A DNA stretch of 37,997 nt from Bacillota bacterium (GTDB taxonomy: Bacteria; Bacillota; Sulfobacillia; Sulfobacillales; Sulfobacillaceae). The position numbers were made by a program, and so were the translations under genes. The DNA lies in NCBI GenBank assembly GCA_021806205.1, contig JAJZXX010000248.1, forward strand, positions 1-37,997, in the 5' to 3' direction. This document shows, in pieces, positions 1 through 7,654 of the stretch (the stretch's first letter is position 1; every line of letters begins with the position of its first letter). Under the pieces are notes generated by a model, which saw only the letters and a list, made by a program, of their open reading frames with translations, searched no databases and was not told the origin of the DNA.

Positions 1-102
1 CATTGCTAAGACAATATTTCTATAGGCAGTTAGTGACAGTATCTCAGATGTCGATGGCAAGATCTGAACTGTTTTTGGGGGCATCGCCCAGTGGCTGGAT
101 CT

Positions 103-200
103 CTAGTTCCCCCCTAGCCATTGCAATACCGTCAGAACAATTGTGTCCCAAACCTCAAAGAGTTCCCGGACAAGAACAGGCCGCCTGGGGTAGGGCTAGG
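103..200 (-). other. Short unassigned open stretch at left edge
   Basis: Bases 1-290 hold no gene I recognise. On the minus strand one frame reads about 30 residues without a stop and with protein-like composition (it contains RPVLVRELFEVWDTI and ends in WLGGN before a TAG). It has no start codon or ribosome site and may be the tail of a decayed gene, in keeping with the pseudogenes next to it. No family can be named. Confidence 0.15.
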
Positions 201-294
201 CATTCTTGACGGGTGCCAAAAGACCACCGATCTGTTCTTTTAAGGCGGCTGTCTATTGACGTCCCGATGCTTATTCGTTTAATAGAGGCTCAGG

Positions 295-960
295 GTGCGC
301 TTTAATCGATATCGGTCGTATCCTACGGAGACTAACGCCGTTGATGAGAATAACGGGAATTCCCCGGTCAGTTCCGCGCAGGCGGCGCATCACCACAATA
401 GTGGCGTCGTCATCTACGTTGTGGTCGCGATAGGCGAAACCAGTATACGAAAGCAACTCTTTGGTACCATTGCACACGCTTCACGTCGGTGCAGTATACA
501 AATCAATGAAGGGGAGCCAGAGGCGTTCACCCAACCCTACATGGATGTGCTTTTGCGGACCGGGAATATCCATTATCCATCCGGTAGCCTACAAAATAGG
601 CGTCGCCTCCCTCGGCATGCGCACCCGATAGGAAAACGTGATCGCCTGATCGCGGTACAGTTGGCGCAAGGTGTCCGCCACTTCATCAGACTTGGCGACG
701 AGGACCAATCCGCGATCCATCGGCATAAGCCAGTGAATCACTCCGGGCGAGTGGCTGGTTTCCATATCGGCCAGCCATCGGTTCGATTGCAACAGCCCGT
801 TGACCAGGGTGTCGATTCCGTCGGTCGCTTCGGGGTGGACTGCCATGCCCCTCGGCTTATCGGCCACCACAAAAGCGGGACCTTCGTACCACAGGTTGAG
901 TGCCATAGGTGTCACGGGAATCTTGGGTATTTTCTCCACAATCTTTTTTTCTCTTTCTAG
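295..960 (-). pseudogene. RluD/RluA-type pseudouridine synthase remnant
   Basis: The translated minus strand from about 920 to 589 resembles the core of RluA/RluD pseudouridine synthases. It shows YEGPAFVVADKPRGMAVHP (family form: YEDxxLLVVDKPAGxxVHP), then TLVNGLL, then PGVIHWLMPMDRGLVLVAKS, where the family has PGIVHRLDRDTSGLLVVAKT. The catalytic aspartate of HRLD is replaced by methionine (codon 724-726). The frame stops at 589-591, but recognisable sequence seems to continue past that stop and another TGA down to about 300, including a faint echo of the C-terminal TGRTHQIRVH motif. There is no S4 domain and no start codon of its own: the frame runs in from the neighbouring flavoprotein remnant. 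I read it as a decayed gene. A domesticated non-catalytic relative is possible but unlikely given the stops. Confidence 0.6.
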
Positions 961-1044
961 TTTCGTGCTCTTCAAGTAGGTGTCGTATGGGTCCCGTGCC
1001 CGGTTCAGATGCCTTCCCGTCATCGCGTACGATGATGAGTGCGG

Positions 1045-2399
1045 CCACTGGAGCTTCGAGATAAGGGTTCTGGCAGCAATCTGCACGGGATCCCAGACAT
1101 CCGAAAACGCAGGCGCATAGGCGAGGTCCAGGTGTACGACTTGGGTCACGGTCATGTGGGCGGTCACGGCCGTGGCTATGGTATCGATCTGTTTTCCGCT
1201 GCTGCTGCCGCCGACAATTTGCCCACCCAGAATCCGACCGGTGGGGATCTCGGCGACTAACTTTACGGTCATCGGCGACACATCGGCAAAATACCCGAGT
1301 TTCGTATCGGCTTGGATGCGGGTTTCTAGGGCGTTCATCCCTGCTGCCGTCGCTTCGGCCAGTGTGAGGCCGGTTCGTGCGACCTCTGTAGTGCCCACGC
1401 GGGTAGTAGCGGTCCCTAGGACCCCCGCAAAGGCAATGGAAGCGCCACTGAGATTCATGCCTGCGATACGACCCTGTTTGTTGGCCACTGTGGCCAAAGC
1501 TATATAGGCGGGAAGGCCCGTTACCAGGTGATGAGTTTCTGTCACATCTCCAACGGCCCAAACATGGGGTGTTTCCGTCATCCGATAGGAATTTACGCGA
1601 ATGGCATTTTTGACACCCAGAGGAATACCGGCTTGCGCGGCTAATGCACTGTGCGGACGGACTGTCGAGTCCCAAGACGACCAAATCCCCCGGTAGTGTG
1701 CGGTGGCGGGTTTCGACCGCCTGAACGCTGCCTTGGGACGCTTTAAAACCGATTACCTCTTCATTCAGGTGCACCTCGATCCCCGATTCCACCAGAGCAC
1801 CGATGACTAAGGCCGCCATATCGGGATCCATGGTCGGCATGACTTGAACACCTTTCTCGAGAAGTGTCGTCTCCATGCCCCAGCGGCGCAAGTTTTCCGC
1901 CATTTCCAGACCAATATAGCCGCCCCCCACCACCACGGCCGTGCGGGGTCGATTCTCCTGAATGTATTGGCGGATCTGTTGGCCATCCTCCAGGGTTTTT
2001 ACCGTGAAAATCCCCTGCGAGTGCACCCCAGGCCAGGCGGGCACGATGGGTGCAGAGCCCGTCGCGATGACGAGTTCATCGTAACTTTCCCAAAAAAAGG
2101 CGCGGCCGCTCGTTTGCACCGCAACCCGTTGATTGGGGAGGTCCAGTTGGACCACTTCATGGTGGGTATGCACGGCGATCCCTAAGCGGTTCCGAAACTC
2201 CTCGGGAGTGCGCGCAATCAGCGTCTTGGTATTGTCGACTAACCTGGCCGACATAGTAAGGAATGCTTCAGGCCGAATAGGAGACGACTGGACCCTGTTC
2301 AAACGCCGTAATGACAAGAGACGAGTCACGGCGTTTAGCTTGGGAGGCAGCACTCATCCCGGCGCCATCTCCTCCGATGATTACGATGTGTTTTGACAC
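1045..2399 (-). pseudogene. CoA-disulfide reductase/NADH oxidase-like flavoprotein, broken
   Basis: This is a pyridine-nucleotide disulfide oxidoreductase of the CoA-disulfide reductase type, an FAD enzyme that normally reduces CoA disulfide or persulfide with NAD(P)H. The original start is probably GTG at 2397-2399 behind AGGGAG. The N-terminal FAD motif is VIIGGDGAGMSAAS. After VVSYSA, where the family has the redox cysteine followed by GLPYY, there is TGA (2268-2270) followed by SIPYYVG. A frameshift near 2245 precedes LIARTPEEFRNRLGI. The NAD domain is well kept (AVVVGGGYIGLEMAENL). A second frameshift near 1660 interrupts VVLGLGVRPHS-like sequence. The C-terminal FAD and dimerisation part (VWAVGDVTE, LDLAYAPAFSDVWDP) is intact and ends near 1050, where it runs in frame into the RluD remnant. 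One nonsense codon and two frameshifts make it a pseudogene. Confidence 0.85.
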
Positions 2400-2504
2400 A
2401 AACTCCCTCGTCAAGGGGAATAAGACTGGTCGTGATTTTTTACAAATATTGCTGGGGATACCAGACGACGGTCCTTGTCTGGGGACGAGGATGGTCGCAG
2501 ACCT

Positions 2505-3776
2505 TCAACGTCGGCCGTGTGCTAGTTGAAGTGACTCCGGGCGATGCCTCAAACGCGCCATCGCCCAAATTCCAATGGCTGGTCCCACCCCCAACACCAT
2601 CAGCGCGTGAGACCATCCTACGCGCGGCTGCAGCCATCCAACTAGATCGATGGATCCAATCGTGATTAAAAAGCCGACAGCCATTTGCAACGTTAGCGCA
2701 CTGCCTTGCAGCGCAGTGGGGGCAAGTTCCGTGACGGCGGCCGAAAATTGAGCCGAATCGGCAATCACACTGAATCCCCAAACCAGGGCGACGAGCACCG
2801 TCATCCATCGCGCTTGTTGAAAAGTCACCCCGATGAGTAGAGCCATGGTTCCACTGACGGCCATGGCGCCGATGGTAGCCCGAGTCCGACCCCACCGATC
2901 AGCGGCCCATCCACCAGCCAGGGCTCCTGCGAGCCCAGCAAGTCCAATGGCGGCAAAACTCACGCCCCCCGTTACGCTGATGAGCTCCGTACCGGTCCAA
3001 TGGGATGTCCAGCTGGCCAAAACAAACGCCGGCAACCAGGTCCACATAGCATACAGTTCCCACATGTGGCCCCAGTACCCGAGGTTGGCCCACATGACCG
3101 GTTGGTCGCGCAGCACCGCCCCAACCCGGTCCCACCGAAAGGCTGGTGGATGAAAGGGACCCGGATGTTCCGGGACTACCCACAATACCAATCCCCAGGA
3201 GATCACGGCCAAGACCGCACTCCCCGCTAACACGCCCTGCCAATGTTGCAAGACCGGCATTCCGACCAAAAGATGAGGTAATGCGGACCCAATCGTCAAT
3301 CCCCCAATCAGAATCCCCACCGCAAGTCCGCGTTGGCGTGGAAACCAGCGCGCCACCCACTGCACCGCCACGGGGTACACTATCGCGAGAAACGCACCCG
3401 TCAGGGCGCGTAAAGCAAAAGGCCCCCAACCGCCGCGGGACAAAAGGAGCAGGGCAGCTGTAGTGATGGCGGCCCCAAAGGCACCCCATCCCATCAGCAT
3501 ACGTGGGCGAAAACGGTCGGCCAGTCCTAGCGTGGCGCTGATTAAGGCGCCGGCCACAAAGCCCAACTGGACTGACGCGGTGAGCCAGGTCACGGCGATG
3601 CCGGACAGATGCCATTGTCGGGTTAAAGCTCCGGTGACGGCCGATGCGCTAAACCACACACTCATCGCCAACAATTCGGCCAAGGTAATCCACAGCAGAG
3701 CCGTCCACCGGGATGCGGGAAGCCGGCCCCCCGTTTCGCGGTCTTCTCGGAATGTCTCCCTTTCGTTTCGGACCAT
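2505..3776 (-). CDS. MFS transporter
   Basis: This 423-residue protein is built of about 12 hydrophobic segments, as in the major facilitator superfamily. Transport is presumably driven by an ion gradient across the cytoplasmic membrane. The family loop motif between helices 2 and 3 is recognisable as LADRFRPRMLMGWG, and a second copy in the C-terminal half reads AADRWGRTRATIGA. The nitrate/cyanate-like part of the family is a loose match by general impression. The substrate cannot be read from sequence. I chose ATG at 3774-3776 because GAGGAG lies at good distance before it; an upstream in-frame start would lack a site. It is transcribed alone, away from the decayed flavoprotein. Two inverted repeats in its upstream region suggest local control. 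Confidence 0.85.
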   Translation of the reverse strand: MVRNERETFREDRETGGRLPASRWTALLWITLAELLAMSVWFSASAVTGALTRQWHLSGIAVTWLTASVQLGFVAGALISATLGLADRFRPRMLMGWGAFGAAITTAALLLLSRGGWGPFALRALTGAFLAIVYPVAVQWVARWFPRQRGLAVGILIGGLTIGSALPHLLVGMPVLQHWQGVLAGSAVLAVISWGLVLWVVPEHPGPFHPPAFRWDRVGAVLRDQPVMWANLGYWGHMWELYAMWTWLPAFVLASWTSHWTGTELISVTGGVSFAAIGLAGLAGALAGGWAADRWGRTRATIGAMAVSGTMALLIGVTFQQARWMTVLVALVWGFSVIADSAQFSAAVTELAPTALQGSALTLQMAVGFLITIGSIDLVGWLQPRVGWSHALMVLGVGPAIGIWAMARLRHRPESLQLAHGRR

Positions 3777-3814
3777 TTTGATTGCTCCTCTTACGCATAG
3801 CATCGGCCAAGTGT

Positions 3815-3872
3815 ATGGTAACCGGATTTCATAATACTATTGTGTTACCATTCCCGATGGTCAAAAATTGAC
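3815..3872 (-). promoter_or_regulatory. Inverted repeats upstream of the MFS gene
   Basis: Two perfect inverted repeats lie 40-95 bases before the MFS start. ATGGTAAC at 3815-3822 pairs with GTTACCAT at 3844-3851 across 21 bases. GTCAA at 3860-3864 pairs with TTGAC at 3868-3872 across three. Read on the minus strand, TTGACC and the TAGTAT/TATTAT stretch between the long arms could form a promoter of poor spacing, so the repeats may be operators. No regulator gene is adjacent. Confidence 0.4.
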
Positions 3873-3978
3873 AAAGGTTCAACGAACCAATGATGTTACA
3901 CGTGTGGCGCGTACCCCGAACCCGCAGAGCGCTCGCACACCACAGGGGCACGGCGACGGCTCGTCCACCTAACCCGGA

Positions 3979-4098
3979 TCAATGGCTGAGCATGGCGAGT
4001 CCGACCGCCAGGAGCAACAAGCCAGTTCCACCCACCTGGTATCCGGACGCTCTCGAATAATCTTCATACCATATCCCATTTAATTGGGACGTACGATC
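3979..4098 (-). other. Hydrophobic reading-frame fragment, possible small-gene remnant
   Basis: In the 425-base gap between the MFS gene and the IS110 remnant, one minus-strand frame ends in a membrane-segment-like stretch (GTGLLLLAVGLAMLSH and stop at 3979-3981). A purine-rich GGAGGGG site lies just before the frame at about 4100, but no ATG, GTG or TTG sits at the right distance. The nearest ATG is in another frame, so this may be a small membrane-protein gene that has lost its start or frame. No family is recognised. Confidence 0.2.
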
Positions 4099-4169
4099 CC
4101 CTCCTTCTTTTTATTGTCACTAATGTATCCAACCATAGCGACCGACGCAGTAAGCTCCTTACTTATTAG

Positions 4170-4181
4170 CTAACATGTTAG
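4170..4181. promoter_or_regulatory. 12-base perfect palindrome
   Basis: CTAACATGTTAG is a perfect palindrome 93 bases before the IS110-type start codon. It could be an operator half-site pair or part of the IS110 non-coding end. Nothing else here identifies it. Confidence 0.2.
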
Positions 4182-4274
4182 TACCACCCGGTTTCATCGC
4201 ATGTGGCGCGGTCTACACTGGAGACAGGTAATGTCCATCAGGCAGAGCCGCATACGAGGGGAGCTGGTATCACT

Positions 4275-4365
4275 ATGGAGTATACCCGATTCCTGGGGTG
4301 GGATGTGCATGCGGCCACCATTGCGGTGGCCGTCGCGGATCCCTCATCAGTGGTTAGAGCATGGC
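4275..4365 (+). pseudogene. IS110-family transposase, N-terminal remnant
   Basis: ATG at 4275-4277 follows GAGGGGAG. It opens a frame reading MEYTRFLGWDVHAATIAVAV, which fits the start of IS110-family DEDD transposases (usual form: VGIDVHKxTxxVAV) including the first catalytic aspartate. After about 30 codons the frame enters the right end of the TnpB element and stops at 4383-4385. The rest of the transposase is not found on the far side of that element, so the IS110 copy was either truncated earlier or lost sequence at the insertion. The noncoding DNA before it could hold the IS110 left end, where this family encodes its bridge RNA, but I cannot mark its edge. Confidence 0.6.
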
Positions 4366-4377
4366 TTGACACTCCCC

Positions 4378-4391
4378 CCGGCTAAAGCCGG
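4378..4391 (-). repeat. Right-end hairpin and omega-RNA 3' end
   Basis: CCGGC and GCCGG pair around a four-base loop, seven bases beyond the tnpB stop codon. In IS605-type elements this position is both the transposition right end and the 3' part of the omega-RNA scaffold. The guide would be the minus-strand sequence just past the element end, here IS110 remnant DNA. The RNA itself is inferred. Confidence 0.5.
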
Positions 4392-4397
4392 CGAGCT

Positions 4398-5649
4398 TTA
4401 CCGCGAGTAGTGGTGGGGATTCTTGCGAGGAACCCCGAGGAGCGTTACTCGCATTGGGTTCGCCCAAAGCCCCCTAGCCACTCGCTCGACATCGAGTCTG
4501 TGGTTACTTTTCCGTAGAATGTTCGCTGCACCATTCACATCCGCATTCAGCACGCGGTTGTCACTGACACGGTACAACCCACGTTTTACCCGTTTACCAC
4601 TAAAAGAGCCTTCTTGGTGTGTGCCATTCCAGAGTGGGATAGTGTCGTGGTCGAGGAAACTCGCTGTAGACGTATAGGATTCTTCCTGTTCGACAGACAG
4701 GATGCCGTACCGCTGACACAGATTTTCGAGTTGATGGCGAAGTTGCCCGTACGGAATCTGCACAAAGTTTTGGTGGTTGCGCTTCCCCATGTGCACGTCG
4801 CGCTTCCAGTCAGGGGTGTATCCGACCATGATTGTGCCGATGTGATGATCTCAGCAATAGTTCACAATGGACCGCGCCGCTTTCATCATGACATCTTTCA
4901 CACGATGATTGCGATGGATCGTCATACGTGCTATCTGTTCGGAACGCGATAGTTTTTGCTGATCAAGAATGGACTGCAACGGTGCCATCCGCACGTTGTA
5001 CTGATGGTTGATAGATTTGAGATGTTTTCCGTCGAGGATGAACGACGACCCATCGGTACTGTTCACGCCAGTCGCCAGGTTATCCAACCCGAGATCAATG
5101 GCCAGTGCCTTATCGGTTGATAGATGCGGTGGTGGTTCTTCCTCGGCTTCGTAGACAAATGGCACTGGGAAGAATCGCGCCGTCTCCATCGGCAGAATCC
5201 GTACTTCTTTGACCCTCTGCCCTTCTCGCCGAGACGGGAAAGGCATTTTGATCCGCTCCACGTCGGGATGCGCTCGTTGAAAGGCGTGTGCCAGGGGGAT
5301 TTGCAAGAAGCCCTCCTTAATCACGATAGCATTGGTGGACAGGATGCGAGGGAAATAGTCGTTTTTATCCAGGTAGTGCGCAATCCCCACAGCCTGGAAC
5401 CGATACGCTCCAGGTTTTGCTTTCTGCAGAAGCTTAAAGAAGGAACGAAAGTAAGGTGTCGTTCTCGTTATCTTTCACCGCATGGTCATTCGATTCGTCG
5501 CGAAGGAACCGCCCTTCGGTCAAGAAATGCTGGCGAATGGAATACAAACCGACATTGTACAAGTTTTTGGCGTCCCGACACATTTCACGCAAGGCTTCGT
5601 ATTCACCCTTCGGGAGTCCTTTGACTTGGTTACTCTGCGTCAAGTACAC
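4398..5649 (-). pseudogene. tnpB: TnpB RNA-guided nuclease (IS605 OrfB), two lesions
   Basis: TnpB is the RNA-guided DNA endonuclease of IS200/IS605 elements. The start is GTG at 5647-5649 behind AAGGGG. The N-terminal part reads well to about 5460. There a one-base frameshift moves the frame to one reading PYFRSFFKLLQKAKPGAYRF, which continues to a UGA at 4851-4853 standing in an otherwise uninterrupted frame (SIVNYC, stop, DHHIGTIMVGYTP). The RuvC aspartate (LAIDLGLDNLATG), glutamate (VEQEESYTS) and last aspartate (NADVNGAANI) are all present. The usual zinc-ribbon cysteines between the last two are absent, as in the sub-group with SFLDxD and KRGLYR sequence. With one frameshift and one nonsense codon and the catalytic residues kept, it looks recently inactivated. 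Confidence 0.85.
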
Positions 5650-5714
5650 GCGTATCCCCTTCTCTCTCTACAGAACGCATAGGCAAAATTATCTTGCGTA
5701 TCAATACCAAACAA

Positions 5715-5761
5715 TTCGCCCGACGGCGAACGCCTTATATCCCCATAACTTCAGTTAGGGG
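5715..5761 (-). repeat. Left-end double hairpin of the TnpB element
   Basis: TTCGCC (5715-5720) pairs with GGCGAA (5725-5730). The outer hairpin 5741-5761 pairs CCCC/GGGG and TAAC/GTTA with one bulged base. Read on the minus strand, the outer hairpin is followed by GATATAAG. This pattern recurs at the tnpA left end at 37781-37828, marking the two elements as relatives. Confidence 0.65.
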
Positions 5762-5775
5762 TCTTAAGGCGCATT

Positions 5776-6418
5776 TGATAATTTAGGTAAACTGAGTGCC
5801 CGAGTGGGGTGGTCGAATGGATTAAATAGCTTGGGACAGACCAGGTGTGCCAAGAGTATTTATTTACGCAGCCAAGGCCGCAAGGTTTTGTTGGTGAACG
5901 TTGCCGCCACCAGAAGTATTGGAAAATTCAGCGGTCCGGCCGGACCGCTCTCTCTACGAATGCGCCACGTGTACGCCGAACGGTTGGCGCAGGCACCAAC
6001 AACTTCAGACACCGATCTGGATCTGATTGACAGCTTCTACGCGTTCATCGAGGAACATTCTTAGCCCCGAAACCCGTGGTAGAGCCATGCGATGCCGGAT
6101 TCTTGACGACGGTAGCAACAAGGATCCTTCCCGGCTGCGCCGTGCAACTCAGCACGATGCGTTTCTCGGAACCTTTGTCGCTCGACAAAACGGCCACGCA
6201 AAAACCGGTGAACGACTCAGTACTGAGGTGCCAATCGTCAGGGTGCCGGAATAGTATGCCATGAAAGGCGCAATATGGATGGATGGACCAACGCAGCACG
6301 GTCTCATCTAGCCGCCGATCTAGACCCCAGAGGATCGATCTTTGGGCAATCGACCTTGCTTACTGGAGGCCACCGTTTAGAGATGCTTGCCTCTGAACAC
6401 CTTAATGGGGGGATTGTC
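5776..6418. other. Unassigned stretch between the TnpB element and the DUF1906 gene
   Basis: About 640 bases hold no gene I can name. A plus-strand frame at 5804-6064 (86 codons) ends with a plausible helical tail (VYAERLAQAPTTSDTDLDLIDSFYAFIEEHS split around a central region of poor protein character), and its first part fits better in another frame. That suggests a shifted or decayed gene. At 6045-6299 both strands are open, and neither reading resembles a known family. No ribosome site supports any start. Given the neighbouring IS fragments, transposon debris is the simplest view. Confidence 0.25.
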
Positions 6419-7018
6419 ATGAATGCCTGTGATACCGCTACCGCTCTTACGCGGGCCGACGCGTCGTGTCTTTTATCCAGCCATCATGCGGCCATCGGTC
6501 GATACCTTAAAAGCTTAATGCCGACGGAAGTTGCCGTCCTTCATAAGGCAGGGCTCAAGCTCTGGCTAATCTTTGAGGAGGGGGAGCCCGTCTCCACCCC
6601 ATACTTTTCAGCCGCCCAGGGCAAAAGTGATGCCCGTAGGGCGGTGATTCAGGCCCAGGGGTTGGACATTCCTCACGGCAAGCCGATCTTTTTCGTTGTC
6701 GACTATGCACCGGCGCCTTCCGATGAAACGGCGATTCTGGATTATTTTCAGGGCGTCGCCTCAGAGATGGCATCCCATCCGTCTCCCTACGGGGTGGGGG
6801 TGTACGGAACCTATACGGTCATGTGGTGGTTGTGGAATGATTCGCGGTTCAACAACGAAATTAGGTATTGGCAAACCGAGGGAAATGGATCGTGCGGATG
6901 GGTTTTCCCGTTTAACGACCTTTACCAAGTCAATAACATGTGCAACGCCCATCCGGTGAAAAGCTGCGGCGTAAGCATTGACGCGGACTATGTGTTGAAT
7001 ACCGAAGTTCTATGGTGA
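6419..7018 (+). CDS. DUF1906 glycoside-hydrolase-like protein
   Basis: This 199-residue protein resembles the DUF1906 family (Rv2525c-like, glycoside-hydrolase-like TIM barrel). Family-like landmarks are the opening NACDTATAL, the GRYLKS strand, LKLWLIFEEGE, the block DARRAVIQAQGLDIPHGKPIFFVVDY with an acidic residue in the usual strand, and YGVGVYGTYTVMWWLW. ATG at 6419 was chosen because the domain starts right there and GGGGGG precedes it. The frame stays open to 6275, but the added residues do not look like the domain. Most family members are exported and carry extra cell-wall domains; this one has no signal peptide and is the bare domain. Activity on cell-wall or spore polysaccharides is inference. 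It stands alone, with the rrf2 promoter just downstream. Confidence 0.6.
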   Translation: MNACDTATALTRADASCLLSSHHAAIGRYLKSLMPTEVAVLHKAGLKLWLIFEEGEPVSTPYFSAAQGKSDARRAVIQAQGLDIPHGKPIFFVVDYAPAPSDETAILDYFQGVASEMASHPSPYGVGVYGTYTVMWWLWNDSRFNNEIRYWQTEGNGSCGWVFPFNDLYQVNNMCNAHPVKSCGVSIDADYVLNTEVLW

Positions 7019-7110
7019 TTTTAGTAACGGCGGATCGTTAAAAACTGGCCAGATCCCTAGCAGATCGAACTCGCGGCCGCAGGCTTTTTATGCCGGCACC
7101 GTCGTGCGTG

Positions 7111-7139
7111 TTGACCTAAGTCACACCCGGTGCTACGCT
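7111..7139 (+). promoter_or_regulatory. Promoter of rrf2-mnmA
   Basis: TTGACC (7111-7116) and TACGCT (7134-7139) are separated by exactly 17 bases, a good SigA-type pair. Transcription should begin near 7146, 30 bases before the rrf2 start codon. Confidence 0.6.
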
Positions 7140-7161
7140 AAAGAAAAGCCTGAACGTAGCA
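7131..7161. promoter_or_regulatory. Inverted repeat over the rrf2 -10 box, possible operator
   Basis: TGCTACG (7131-7137) and CGTAGCA (7155-7161) form a perfect seven-base inverted repeat with a 17-base centre. The left arm covers the -10 box and the right arm lies just downstream of the expected start site. This is the usual place for a repressor, and Rrf2 proteins commonly repress their own gene. Because the left arm is probably not transcribed, an RNA hairpin is less likely than a DNA site. Confidence 0.4.
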
Positions 7162-7176
7162 TGGGAGTGTTGTGCG

Positions 7177-7653
7177 ATGTTTAAAGTGTCCAGCAAAGGG
7201 CGATATGCGGTTAAGGCTATGTATGAACTGGCCATGCATGTGGGCCGGGGACCGTTGACGGTGGGTAGTATTGCGCATGCTCAAAACATTCCCGAGCAAT
7301 ACCTAGAACAGTTGATGCCGTCGTTGAAACGGGCCGGCTTAGTGATCGGTACGCGCGGCGCACAAGGCGGCTATCGGTTAGAAGGTACTCCCGATGGAGT
7401 GTCGGTGCGGGACGTGGTCGCCGCGGTGGAGGGCCCCATTGTGGTGGCTGAGTGTGCGACCGAAGATGGCACTGGCTGTGCGGAAATTGACTGGTGTGTG
7501 GGTCCGGATGTGTGGATGCGGGTGCAAGAAGCGGTAGACGAGGCGATGAGCCAGATTACGCTGGACCAACTGATGCAAGATCAGCGGGTTTTCATGCGGC
7601 AGCGCCGCCAGTTTTTGGCATCACAACCAACGGTGTTGGAAAAAGGAGGGTAG
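7177..7653 (+). CDS. Rrf2-family Fe-S transcription regulator (IscR/CymR-like)
   Basis: This 158-residue protein starts MFKVSSKGRYAVKAMYELA, the typical Rrf2 winged-helix opening. The recognition helix region NIPEQYLEQLMPSLKRAGLV and the wing GTRGAQGGYRL follow. Cysteines 93, 101 and 107 (AECATEDGTGC and then DWC) match the three-cysteine cluster-binding loop of IscR-type members, so it probably senses Fe-S status or a related redox signal. CymR-type regulators lack this full set. The start ATG follows GGGAG. mnmA begins directly after the stop, so the two are co-transcribed. The expected neighbour iscS (cysteine desulfurase) is missing; the window's only desulfurase is sufS in the suf operon, a possible target. 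Confidence 0.85.
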   Translation: MFKVSSKGRYAVKAMYELAMHVGRGPLTVGSIAHAQNIPEQYLEQLMPSLKRAGLVIGTRGAQGGYRLEGTPDGVSVRDVVAAVEGPIVVAECATEDGTGCAEIDWCVGPDVWMRVQEAVDEAMSQITLDQLMQDQRVFMRQRRQFLASQPTVLEKGG

Positions 7654-7654
7654 T

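Larger units (their letters stand above)
4365..5775 (-). mobile_element. IS200/IS605-group element carrying only tnpB
   Basis: A tnpB remnant (4398-5649) is flanked by subterminal hairpins typical of the IS200/IS605 group: two at the left end (5715-5730 and 5741-5761) and one at the right end (4378-4391), just past the tnpB stop. There is no tnpA inside, so movement would need a transposase in trans. The outer boundaries are approximate because these elements make no target duplication or terminal inverted repeats. At the right end the boundary falls within the IS110 transposase frame, most likely near 4364-4370. Confidence 0.75.

Noticed and set aside
857-1650. Long minus-strand frame rich in arginine after the second frameshift
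   Set aside because: It is the out-of-frame tail of the flavoprotein; the true protein sequence continues in the neighbouring frame.
2268-2270. TGA as a selenocysteine codon in the flavoprotein
   Set aside because: Two frameshifts in the same gene and no visible SECIS hairpin make decay the simpler explanation.
2899-3615. 238-codon minus-strand frame inside the MFS gene
   Set aside because: It has no ribosome site and no family resemblance and is a shadow of the MFS frame in another phase.
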